Assembly (NCBI GenBank): GCA_043787975.1
Contig: JAYVUK010000045.1
Coordinates: 6,384 to 70,383, forward strand
Origin: JAPLDA01 sp043787975
Lineage (GTDB): Bacteria > Bacteroidota > Bacteroidia > AKYH767-A > 2013-40CM-41-45
DNA length: 64,000 bases
Direction of reading: 5' to 3'
Shown here: piece after piece, positions 16,159-23,896 of the stretch
How the letters are laid out: each line of letters starts with the position of its first letter
How positions within the stretch are numbered: the first letter of the stretch is position 1
Translations under genes and position numbers: made by a program
The notes under the pieces: model-generated
The model's input: the letters and a program-made list of their open reading frames with translations, nothing else
Database searches by the model: none
What the model was told of the DNA's origin: nothing

Positions 16159-17652
16159 ATGACGAATATGAGCAATCAAAAAATGAAAACACTGGGTGAG
16201 CTAAAAATTTCCGGCTATAAAAGTAAAACAGTTCGTGAAGAGTTACGTGATAACCTGATTCAGAAACTAAAGAAAAAGGAAAAAATCTTTGAAGGAATTA
16301 AAGCGTATGATGAAACGGTAATTCCTGATTTGGAGAGAGCAATTCTTTCCCGTCATAGTATTTTATTGCTTGGCTTGCGCGGACAGGCGAAGACACGTAT
16401 TGCAAGGCTGCTGACTAAATTACTGGACGAATACATTCCGGTTGTGAAAGGAAGTGAATTGAATGACGATCCATTCAACCCATTGTCGCGCTATGCAAAA
16501 GATGTCATTGCATTGCATGGTGACCAAACTGAAATCGTATGGTTGCATCGGGATGAACGCTATACGGAAAAGCTTGCTACTCCTGATGTTTCTGTGGCAG
16601 ATCTCATCGGTGATGTGGATCCGATCAAAGCCGCCAATCTCAAACTTCCTTATTCTGATGAGCGTGTAATTCATTTCGGGTTGATTCCAAGATCACACCG
16701 GGGAATTTTTGTGATCAATGAATTGCCGGATCTCCAGGCGCGTATCCAGGTTGCATTGTTCAACATTTTACAGGAAGGAGATATCCAGATTCGTGGCTTC
16801 AAACTTCGTCTTCCTCTCGACATCCAGTTTATCTTCACTGCCAACCCGGAAGATTATACCAATCGCGGAAGTATTGTAACTCCTTTGAAGGACCGGATCG
16901 AAAGCCAGATACTTACGCATTATCCAAAAGACATTGCAACTTCAAAAGAAATTACATTACAAGAAGCAAACATATCCGATGAACAGAAGGCAACCATCAA
17001 ATCGTTCGAGCTTGTCGAGAACTTATTGGAACAGATTTCTTTTGAAGCTCGCGGCAATGAATTTGTTGATCCAAAGAGCGGAGTGAGTGCGCGACTTGCG
17101 ATCTCAGGATATGAAAATCTTTTTAGTGCAGCCGAAAGACGAATGCTGATCAACAATGAAGATCACACTGCCATTCGTATTCTTGATTTCTGGGGAGTGA
17201 TTCCTTCTATCACAGGAAAAATTGAACTGGTGTATGAAGGCGAACAGGAGGGAAGTTCGATTGTCGCGCAAAACCTGATCAGCAAAGCGATTCGTACGCG
17301 GTTCACCGAACATTTTCCGGATCCGGAAAAAATGAAACGGAAAAAGGAAGCAAATCCATACCGTGAAATCACAGAATGGTTTGGTGCTGGCAATGAAGTG
17401 GATTTACTCAATGATATTTCTGAAAAACATTATGCGTCCGCTCTTCAGTCTGTTCCGGGATTGGATGATGTCGTGAAGAAATTTTTTCCAAAAGCAAAAG
17501 GAGAAGAAAAATTATTGCTGATGGAATTTTTGCTTCATGGACTGGCAGAATATTCTTTACTGAGTAAGAATACACTTGTTTCAGGATTACGCTTCAAAGA
17601 TTTGTTCAGCTCTGTTTTCCAGGATAGGGGAATGAAGGAGGATGAAAGTTAA
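16159..17652 (+). CDS. AAA+ ATPase of the MoxR/ChlI-like group
   Basis: 497 residues from the ATG at 16159; 16168 is equally possible, while a TTG at 16135 would add poorly conserved sequence. The AAA+ core spans about 50-300. The nucleotide loop reads GLRGQAKT (about 72-79), Ala replacing the usual Gly before Lys. The Walker B strand reads GIFVINELPDL, Asn replacing the usual Asp. Sensor 1 is FTANPEDYTNRG. The C-terminal 150 residues are helical. Operon with the VWA gene. These substitutions may be normal for this branch; they call for caution about assuming strong ATPase activity. Confidence 0.83.
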   Translation: MTNMSNQKMKTLGELKISGYKSKTVREELRDNLIQKLKKKEKIFEGIKAYDETVIPDLERAILSRHSILLLGLRGQAKTRIARLLTKLLDEYIPVVKGSELNDDPFNPLSRYAKDVIALHGDQTEIVWLHRDERYTEKLATPDVSVADLIGDVDPIKAANLKLPYSDERVIHFGLIPRSHRGIFVINELPDLQARIQVALFNILQEGDIQIRGFKLRLPLDIQFIFTANPEDYTNRGSIVTPLKDRIESQILTHYPKDIATSKEITLQEANISDEQKATIKSFELVENLLEQISFEARGNEFVDPKSGVSARLAISGYENLFSAAERRMLINNEDHTAIRILDFWGVIPSITGKIELVYEGEQEGSSIVAQNLISKAIRTRFTEHFPDPEKMKRKKEANPYREITEWFGAGNEVDLLNDISEKHYASALQSVPGLDDVVKKFFPKAKGEEKLLLMEFLLHGLAEYSLLSKNTLVSGLRFKDLFSSVFQDRGMKEDES

Positions 17653-17676
17653 TTACCAATGATCATTGGTAATTAA
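17649..17676. terminator. 28-bp perfect palindrome between convergent stop codons
   Basis: The two 14-base halves TTAATTACCAATGA and TCATTGGTAATTAA are exact complements. It fills the whole gap between the ATPase stop (17650-17652, inside the palindrome) and the ispE stop (17677-17679). There is no GC-rich stem or T run, so it is either an unusual bidirectional terminator or a protein-binding site. Confidence 0.55.
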
Positions 17677-18498
17677 TTACTCCAGTTTTCCATTCCAAAC
17701 CGTACAGTTTTTAAAAGACAAACGGAAATCATTCTCTTCTTTAAAAATTCCAAACACCGAAGAACCGCTTCCGCTCATGGAAGCATAGACTGCTCCATGC
17801 GTATATAATTTCGATTTGATATTTCGGATGACAGCAAATTCTTCAAAGATGGATTTTTCAAAATCGTTTTGGATCGCATCTTTCCATTTTGTCACCGGTA
17901 ATTTAATCAACTCTTTTAATGAATTGACCGGCTTTTGAGGAATCACATGCTGGTAAGCTTTCGCCGTGCTAATATGCACTTTGGGTTTTACAATCGTAAT
18001 GAAATAATTTTTCAGGGAAAGTTTTATTTCTTCAAACTCATTTCCCTTTCCGGAGGCGAATACTGGTTTGTTGCGGATAAAAAAGGAGCAATCACTTCCA
18101 AGTTCAGAAGCATAATCCTGTAGTTGTTCTTCCGTTATTTTGAGATCGAATAATTTATTTAGCATCGTCAACGCAAAAGCGGCATCGGCAGAACCGCCAC
18201 CAAGTCCTGCACCAACAGGAATGATTTTATGCAGGTGTATCTTTACAACAGGAAGTTTGTACTTCTCGGCAAGCAAACGATAAGCGCGAAGACAAAGATT
18301 CTCTTTATTTATACTGTACATTTTTATTCCGGAACCTTTGAAGCTTGAATTCTTTTTAGCTTCACTGTCAGGAATAATCTCCAATACATCGCACCATTGA
18401 ACAGGATAAAAAACAGTTTCGATGTTATGAAAACCATCTTTTCTGCGTTCAATGACATTCAAGCCTAAATTAATTTTTGCGTTGGGAAAGCTGATCAT
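17677..18498 (-). CDS. ispE: 4-diphosphocytidyl-2-C-methyl-D-erythritol kinase
   Basis: 273 residues, a GHMP kinase that phosphorylates CDP-ME in the MEP pathway. PNAKINLGLNV (residues 5-15) and the ATP loop PVGAGLGGGSADAAF (94-108) are intact; the late SGSGSSVFGIF is the third GHMP motif. The start at 18498 gives the normal short N-terminus. Convergent with the ATPase and divergent from accA, hence probably monocistronic. Confidence 0.95.
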   Translation of the reverse strand: MISFPNAKINLGLNVIERRKDGFHNIETVFYPVQWCDVLEIIPDSEAKKNSSFKGSGIKMYSINKENLCLRAYRLLAEKYKLPVVKIHLHKIIPVGAGLGGGSADAAFALTMLNKLFDLKITEEQLQDYASELGSDCSFFIRNKPVFASGKGNEFEEIKLSLKNYFITIVKPKVHISTAKAYQHVIPQKPVNSLKELIKLPVTKWKDAIQNDFEKSIFEEFAVIRNIKSKLYTHGAVYASMSGSGSSVFGIFKEENDFRLSFKNCTVWNGKLE

Positions 18499-18562
18499 CC
18501 TCTGATAAATTGCTATTTGGTCACGAATATACAGGTTGGAAATCAGAGATTTTTAAAAATCA

Positions 18563-18621
18563 GAAATCAGAAAGATGAGAAGTGAAATTGGAACCATTTT
18601 CATCTTTCTGATTTCATATTT
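18563..18621. repeat. Intergenic repeat with 15-bp inverted arms, upstream of accA
   Basis: GAAATCAGAAAGATG (18563-18577) and its exact complement at 18601-18615 enclose 23 bases. The right part contains the 17-mer TTTCTGATTTCATATTT (18605-18621), found identically at 20185-20201 and 22340-22356. TATCTTGC, a near match to the -7 box, follows at 18634-18641, ahead of accA. Confidence 0.75.
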
Positions 18622-18665
18622 CGGATTTTGAACTATCTTGCAATCATATTCTAATCAGACGAAGC

Positions 18666-19649
18666 ATGACATTTCTCGATTTTGAAAAACCAATTGAAGA
18701 ATTAATTGATCAGATTGAAAAGCAGAAGCAAATTGGTGAAAAGAGTAAAATTGATGTCAGTAAAACAGTTGCTGACCTTGAAAGGAAACTCGAAGAAACA
18801 CGAAAGAGAATTTATGGAAACCTAACCGCCTGGCAACGTGTTCAATTGTCTCGTCACCAGGATCGTCCGTATTCCCTGAGTTACATCAATGCGATGACCG
18901 AGAATAATTTCATCGAACTTTTCGGTGATCGCACGGTTAAGGATGACAAAGCAATCATCGGAGGTTTCGGAAGCATTGACGGACAAACCATCATGTTCAT
19001 CGCTCAGCAAAAAGGAAACACAACCAAGCAACGTCAGTATCGTAATTTTGGAATGGCAAATCCTGAAGGTTACCGGAAAGCTTTGCGATTGATGAAGCTG
19101 GCTGAGAAGTTTAATATACCCGTTGTTACACTCATCGATACCCCCGGCGCATATCCGGGACTGGAAGCAGAAGAACGGGGACAAGGGGAAGCGATTGCGC
19201 GGAATCTTTTTGAGATGGCGAAACTGCGCGTTCCCATTATCTGTATCATCATTGGTGAAGGAGCTTCAGGTGGAGCGTTGGGAATTGGTATTGGTGACCG
19301 CGTACTGATGCTTGAAAATACGTGGTACTCGGTGATTTCTCCTGAATCCTGTTCATCTATTTTATGGCGAAGTTGGGATTACAAAGAGAAAGCTGCTGAA
19401 GTATTAAAACTAACAGCAGAAGACATGCTGAAACAAAACCTAATTGACGGTATCGTTCGTGAACCTGTCGGTGGCGCTCATACTTTTCCTGAACAGATGT
19501 ACGATATCGTAAAGGGTGAAATAAAAAATCATCTTGCTGTGTTGTTGCCTGAAGAAAAATCTTTACTTGTGAAAAAAAGAATTGATAAATTTTGCAAAAT
19601 GGGAGTGGTGGTGGAAAGTGAAATCAAAAATCAGAAAGTTGAGATATGA
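18666..19649 (+). CDS. accA: Acetyl-CoA carboxylase carboxyltransferase subunit alpha
   Basis: 327 residues; transfers the carboxyl group from biotin to acetyl-CoA in fatty acid synthesis. The protein opens with FLDFEKPIEELIDQIEKQ, and contains LSRHQDRPYSL, LIDTPGAYPGLEAEERGQ and EGASGGALGIG, all standard for AccA. It is about 10 residues longer than usual: the final EIKNQKVEI is encoded by an AAATCAGAAAG-type repeat that supplies the stop codon, so the repeat has replaced the natural 3' end. No accD nearby. Confidence 0.95.
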   Translation: MTFLDFEKPIEELIDQIEKQKQIGEKSKIDVSKTVADLERKLEETRKRIYGNLTAWQRVQLSRHQDRPYSLSYINAMTENNFIELFGDRTVKDDKAIIGGFGSIDGQTIMFIAQQKGNTTKQRQYRNFGMANPEGYRKALRLMKLAEKFNIPVVTLIDTPGAYPGLEAEERGQGEAIARNLFEMAKLRVPIICIIIGEGASGGALGIGIGDRVLMLENTWYSVISPESCSSILWRSWDYKEKAAEVLKLTAEDMLKQNLIDGIVREPVGGAHTFPEQMYDIVKGEIKNHLAVLLPEEKSLLVKKRIDKFCKMGVVVESEIKNQKVEI

Positions 19650-19693
19650 AGAGAAAGAGAAATCAGAAAAATGAAATCGGAAAGATGAAAATG
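19626..19693 (+). repeat. Left direct repeat flanking the S23-like gene
   Basis: Contains AAAAATCAGAAAG (19626-19638) and AAATCAGAAAAATGAAATC (19660-19678), both found again behind the S23-like gene at 20090-20102 and 20113-20131, then GAAAnATGAAAATG. The left copy overlaps the end of accA. Confidence 0.75.
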
Positions 19694-19753
19694 CTGTAGA
19701 TCAGAGGTAGTCATTTTTATATTTTTTAGTTGAACTATTTTAAAATTTTAATT

Positions 19754-20113
19754 ATGAGTTATGATCAAAGAGGTTTACAGGAAAGAACCAAGAAGTTTTC
19801 GCTGCGAATAATAAATTTGTTTAAATCGTTGCCAAATGGTAAAGCAGATCAAACGTTGGGACTTCAACTGTTGAGAAGTGGAACGAGTGTGGGAGCAAAC
19901 ACAAGAGCAGCATTCCGGGCGAGAAGCGTTAAAGAATTCCGGGCAAAAACAGGAATCGTAATTGAGGAAGCTGATGAAAGCTTGTTTTGGTTGCAATTGT
20001 TTGTTGAATCAGGAACCTTGAATGAAGCTAAATTAAAACCCTTAATGCGGGAAGCTGAGGAGTTAGTTTCTATATTTGTGTCCATCAATAAAAATCAGAA
20101 AGCAGAGAAATAA
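19754..20113 (+). CDS. Four-helix-bundle protein (S23/IVS-encoded type)
   Basis: 119 residues from the ATG at 19754; a TTG at 19730 is less likely. Helical throughout, with the family landmarks LGLQLLRSGTSVGANTRAA and AKTGIVIEEADESLFWLQL. This family includes proteins encoded in 23S rRNA intervening sequences and is related to the Avd protein of diversity-generating retroelements; function of free-standing copies is unknown. No reverse transcriptase or variable repeat is present. Near-identical direct repeats lie on both sides, and the C-terminal KNQKAEK is encoded by the right-hand repeat, so the gene looks like a small inserted cassette between accA and the deaminase gene. Confidence 0.85.
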   Translation: MSYDQRGLQERTKKFSLRIINLFKSLPNGKADQTLGLQLLRSGTSVGANTRAAFRARSVKEFRAKTGIVIEEADESLFWLQLFVESGTLNEAKLKPLMREAEELVSIFVSINKNQKAEK

Positions 20114-20201
20114 AATCAGAAAAATGAAATCAGAAATATGAAAATGGAGTCAATTTCCAGTATTGCCACTTTTCATCCTTCATCTTTCTGATTTCATATT
20201 T
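20090..20201 (+). repeat. Right direct repeat of the S23-like gene plus third-element core
   Basis: 20090-20146 repeats the left flank (AAAAATCAGAAAG, AAATCAGAAAAATGAAATC, TATGAAAATGG). 20181-20201 carries CATCTTTCTGATTTCATATT, the inverted counterpart. A near -7 box TATCTTAG (20204-20211) follows, 7 bases before the deaminase ATG. Confidence 0.72.
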
Positions 20202-20218
20202 TGTATCTTAGAGTTATA

Positions 20219-20698
20219 ATGAGTTATTCCGATAAACAAGCTTTCATGCGGGAGGCAATCAAACTCTCCTTCGAAACCATGCGCAGCAACACAGGCGGAC
20301 CGTTTGGTTGTGTGGTGGTGAAAGAAGGAAAAATAATCGCTCGTGGATTTAATAAAGTTGTTTCCACCAACGACCCGACTGCTCATGCGGAAGTGGTTGC
20401 CATCCGCGAAGCATGCAAAACATTAAATGATTTTCAGTTAAAAGGATGCGAAATTTATACAAGCTGCGAGCCTTGTCCGATGTGTCTTTCAGCTATTTAC
20501 TGGGCGCGGCCTGACAAAGTTTATTTTGGTAACACAAAAGAAGATGCAGCCAAAATTAATTTTGATGATGCATTTATTTACAAAGAAATTGAATGCCAAT
20601 TAAGCGATCGTAAAATTCCCGTTGAACAACTTTTACACGAAGAAGCCATTGAAGCTTTTGATGAGTGGGAAAAGAAGACTGATAAGGTTTTGTATTGA
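20219..20698 (+). CDS. Guanine deaminase-like nucleoside deaminase
   Basis: 159 residues of the CDA/TadA fold. Zinc ligands are in TAHAEV (His, with catalytic Glu) and SCEPCPMC (two Cys). The flanking sequence (GGPFGCVVVKEGKIIARG, DPTAHAEVVAIREAC, AIYWARPDKVYF, FDDAFIYKEI) follows the GuaD type, which deaminates guanine to xanthine, more closely than tRNA-specific TadA. Start chosen at 20219, where the family's N-terminus begins; an upstream ATG at 20201 lies in the repeat. Substrate assignment is by similarity only. Confidence 0.83.
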   Translation: MSYSDKQAFMREAIKLSFETMRSNTGGPFGCVVVKEGKIIARGFNKVVSTNDPTAHAEVVAIREACKTLNDFQLKGCEIYTSCEPCPMCLSAIYWARPDKVYFGNTKEDAAKINFDDAFIYKEIECQLSDRKIPVEQLLHEEAIEAFDEWEKKTDKVLY

Positions 20699-20706
20699 GA
20701 CACACC

Positions 20707-22230
20707 ATGAAAAGATTTTTACTGATTTTTTTTCTTTTTTTTTCTTTTTTTAACTCTCGCTCACAGGGAATAGACAATTTGTGGATGATGGGATATGGTG
20801 GAGCAATCGATACGCCTTTTGGTGGAATTAATATGGATTTTATTTCGGGCTCGCCTGTAATTACCCATGTTGCAAATCGCGATATGTGGATGAGCTCTAC
20901 TTCAGCTACAATATGCGATGTAAATGGAAATACACTTTTTTATACAAATGGAGAATACATAGCAGACGCTACTAATGATACAATGATGAACGGTTCCGGA
21001 ATAAGTCCAAGCACTTATAGTCCAGTTTCCGGGTATGGATTGTTTTTGACACAAGCAGTCTTAATTATTCCTATTCCATCGGATACAAGCAAATATTATT
21101 TGCTTCATATGAATGTTGATGGTTTCCCTTTACAATCTTATCATATTTACTTTTCAGTAATTGATATGTCTATGAATGGTAATTTGGGTGCTGTTGTATC
21201 AAAAAATAATGTGTTATTAAATGATACATTAATTCCTGCGCGCCTAACTTCGACAAGACATGGAAATGGACGAGATTGGTGGCTGGTTTTCCATCAAACT
21301 ACTTCAGATCTCTATTACATTTACCTTATTGATCCTTCTGGGATTCACTTACATTCAATGCAACATATTGGCACTGTCTATTCATATGGGAATGCGAGTG
21401 GATACAATGTTGGCCAAGCATGTTTTTCTCCCGATGGAAGTAGATTTGCAATGTATAACCCACCGAACGGAGGACAGTTAAAGGATTTGGATATATTTGA
21501 TTTTGATCGGTGTTCAGGACAATTTAGTAATCCGGTTCATGTTTCTATTAATGACCCTGGTCCGGAAGGTGCAGGAGGTGGGGTAGCTTTTTCGCCAAGT
21601 TCAAAGGTGTTATATGTATCATCTTGTCTTTATGTTTATCAGTTTGATTTGGCTGCAATTGATATTCCTTCTTCTCAAACCATGGTTGCAGCATGGGATG
21701 GTTATTATTCTCCAAGCCCACCATTAGCTACTGTTTTTTTTCTTTCACAACTGGCACCTGACGGTAAAATTTATATTAATTGCGAAAATGGCACTTTGGA
21801 TATTCATGTGATTAATAATCCTGATTCACTTGGCTTAGCCTGTGATGTATGTCAGCACTGTGTTCATTTACCTGCATATAATGGTTTCACGATGCCTAAC
21901 CTACCTAATTATCATTTAGGTGCTTTGCCTGGTAGTATCTGTGATTCATCGGAAGTCGGGAATCAGGAAATTGGAGTTCGTATTGAAAAAATTAATGTAT
22001 TTCCGAATCCTGTAATCTTAAATGGAGAAATAACTTTTACCTATCCATCAGTTGGCGATAAAACTTTTCTAATTATTAATAATACAGAAGGAAAAGAAGT
22101 AGCTCGTTATGAGTTGCCGCTGTGGAGTAGTGTTCAACATTTAAAATTGCCGAAACTTTCCAGTGGAGTTTATGTGGCGCGGCTTGTTGGGAAAAGTGCT
22201 TTAGGTAATGTGAAGTTTTTGGTAGAGTAG
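20707..22230 (+). CDS. T9SS-sorted cargo protein, paralog family copy 2
   Basis: 507 residues from the ATG at 20707; a TTG at 20695 overlapping the previous stop is less likely. Paralog of the gene at 1999: signal peptide then GIDNLWMMGYGG, the FYTNGEYI segment, GNGRDWWLVFHQ, ACFSPDGSRFA, FDFDRCSGQFSN, VAFSPSSKVLY and LPNYHLGALPGS, with a sorting domain (FPNPVILNG onward) at the end. Function unknown; the propeller-like repeats suggest a secreted surface protein. The signal peptide is encoded by long T runs broken by single C (about 20723-20750), a slippage-prone stretch. A CATTCCGAA-type repeat starts 11 bases after the stop. Confidence 0.82.
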   Translation: MKRFLLIFFLFFSFFNSRSQGIDNLWMMGYGGAIDTPFGGINMDFISGSPVITHVANRDMWMSSTSATICDVNGNTLFYTNGEYIADATNDTMMNGSGISPSTYSPVSGYGLFLTQAVLIIPIPSDTSKYYLLHMNVDGFPLQSYHIYFSVIDMSMNGNLGAVVSKNNVLLNDTLIPARLTSTRHGNGRDWWLVFHQTTSDLYYIYLIDPSGIHLHSMQHIGTVYSYGNASGYNVGQACFSPDGSRFAMYNPPNGGQLKDLDIFDFDRCSGQFSNPVHVSINDPGPEGAGGGVAFSPSSKVLYVSSCLYVYQFDLAAIDIPSSQTMVAAWDGYYSPSPPLATVFFLSQLAPDGKIYINCENGTLDIHVINNPDSLGLACDVCQHCVHLPAYNGFTMPNLPNYHLGALPGSICDSSEVGNQEIGVRIEKINVFPNPVILNGEITFTYPSVGDKTFLIINNTEGKEVARYELPLWSSVQHLKLPKLSSGVYVARLVGKSALGNVKFLVE

Positions 22231-22240
22231 CCTAAACATG

Positions 22241-22310
22241 ACTTGTCATTCCGAACTTGTTTCGGAATCCCTTAACTTTGAGATGCTGAAGCAAGTTCAG
22301 CATGACACAG
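22241..22310. repeat. CATTCCGAA/TTCAGCATGAC double-hairpin repeat
   Basis: Two small palindromes: ATTCCGAA CTTGT TTCGGAAT and ATGCTGAA GCAAG TTCAGCAT. I recognise this as a widespread dispersed repeat of bacterial genomes; a different CATTCCGAG-type member is at 63579-63602. The frame read through it at 22238 is spurious. Confidence 0.75.
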
Positions 22311-22339
22311 GTCTTTTACTTCGTATTTCATCTCTCAGA

Positions 22340-22356
22340 TTTCTGATTTCATATTT
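22340..22356 (+). repeat. Third copy of the 17-mer TTTCTGATTTCATATTT
   Basis: Exact match to 18605-18621 and 20185-20201. It is followed by TCTATC and overlaps the convergent region just before the stop of the lipoprotein gene. Confidence 0.75.
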
Positions 22357-22360
22357 TCTA

Positions 22361-23656
22361 TCACTTGTTATAAAGGATGCGAACGTCCATCACCGAATCT
22401 CCACTGACAATGTTGTATTCAAAACTTCCTGAGGCAGAATTATAAACGTGGATTTGGTCTCCTGAACAGGCAAATAATTCCTGGTTGAGTTCATCATATT
22501 CCAATGAATAAGCATGGAAACCCGAAACAAAGGGTATCAGGCTGCCCAATGAATAATTGAACGAATAAATTCCATCAGAATGAGAAATAAAGTAATGAGA
22601 ATTGTCTACCTGAACAACATGGCTTAAACTACCGGTTGGTATAACATGTTGCAAACTCGTTCCGTTTCCTGAAATACTATAGGTTTCAATTTTCCCTTGT
22701 CCGGTTATTAAATCATTTCCAAAAAGAAGTAGGCGATCCTGGTCAAGTGTACAGATGTTTTTCAAGTCAATATCAATCGTGCGCTCCAAATTTTCGACTC
22801 CAGTAACGAGGTAAAATGATGCGATTTTGGTTAGGTCTGTTCCGCTATAATAAATTTCTGAAAAAAAGTATTGATCATTTTTATAGATCACCCCGGGCCT
22901 GAAAAAACCTTGTTGCTGCACGGTATATTTCACTAATCCATTTTTGTCAAATGCTTTAATATTTCCATCGTAATAAGAAACATAGACAAGATCATCGAGA
23001 AAAAATAAATTCTGAAAAGTTGGAATGGAAAAGGAAACAGCCGGTTTCGTCCATGATAATGAATAGTCATCCAGGTTAAAGGCGTTGAATGATCCGGTAA
23101 TTTTCCCGAGGGTAAATAATTCATGATTACGTGAATAGATTGCGGAACCTGAATAATCACCTGTTATGCTGATAACAGGAATTGGATTGTTTGAAGAATC
23201 GAGTTTTGAAACGTTAAACGAAGAACTGTTTGAAGCCGACATGATATAGATTCCTTTTTTTTCCTTTTGCAATTCATTGAGATAGATAGTAACAAAGGAA
23301 TTGGTTTCAGAATGTCCGTCAGTAGCAATCACGGCTATGAAATAATTTCCTGAAGGAAGATTTAAGTTATCAATTATAAATTGAATGTTAAGCGTGTAAT
23401 TAGCTGCTGAAACAGGAATCGTGTAATCACTTCCTACAGAAATATAACTTAAATTCAGCAAACGAACCGTTATGGATGTAATTTCATTGTCATCGCTGAT
23501 ATCCGCAGAAACATGGATAGTATCACCAACAATAAAATGCTGACCTGAAACAGGATTGTTGATTTTTACGACAGGATTTATGTCATCATTTTTCTTACAG
23601 GCGGAAAAATAAGTGACGATCGTTACACAAAAAATAAAAAATTTCACCTTCTTCAT
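22361..23656 (-). CDS. Secreted lipoprotein with Ig-like domain and beta-propeller
   Basis: 431 residues, family not named. A lipobox YFSAC (Cys20) marks it as a lipoprotein, followed by KKNDD. Residues 27-130 look like an Ig-like fold (VKINNPVSGQHFIVGDTIHVSADISDD), and residues 135-431 contain repeated YSRNHELFTLGK / DNSHYFISHSDGIYSF segments like a WD40/YncE propeller. Expected on the outer membrane. Divergent from dnaB, with no partner gene. Confidence 0.72.
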   Translation of the reverse strand: MKKVKFFIFCVTIVTYFSACKKNDDINPVVKINNPVSGQHFIVGDTIHVSADISDDNEITSITVRLLNLSYISVGSDYTIPVSAANYTLNIQFIIDNLNLPSGNYFIAVIATDGHSETNSFVTIYLNELQKEKKGIYIMSASNSSSFNVSKLDSSNNPIPVISITGDYSGSAIYSRNHELFTLGKITGSFNAFNLDDYSLSWTKPAVSFSIPTFQNLFFLDDLVYVSYYDGNIKAFDKNGLVKYTVQQQGFFRPGVIYKNDQYFFSEIYYSGTDLTKIASFYLVTGVENLERTIDIDLKNICTLDQDRLLLFGNDLITGQGKIETYSISGNGTSLQHVIPTGSLSHVVQVDNSHYFISHSDGIYSFNYSLGSLIPFVSGFHAYSLEYDELNQELFACSGDQIHVYNSASGSFEYNIVSGDSVMDVRILYNK

Positions 23657-23896
23657 GATAATAAATTTTTAGTAGTTGATCAATGATTTTTCTTTGGAAA
23701 AAAAATTAATGCATTGTAAATCATCCTTATTTTTTTTTGTCCAACAAATTTAAATTTAGTTTTCAACAACACATTATAAGGAAAAATATTTATTTAGTTT
23801 CGTCTCCCTTTTCAGAAAAAATTATCAACCGCGTGTCTGTTGAAATTTTCTTCGCTGCGTGAAAAATTTGTTCAATTCAATTGTTATATTTAGATC

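Noticed and set aside
19754..20113. Diversity-generating retroelement accessory gene (Avd)
   Set aside because: The protein family is related, but there is no reverse transcriptase, template repeat or variable repeat nearby.
22238..22432. A 64-codon frame beginning MTCHSELVSES
   Set aside because: It is the translation of a dispersed double-hairpin repeat and runs antisense into the lipoprotein gene; frames of this type are a known artefact of this repeat.
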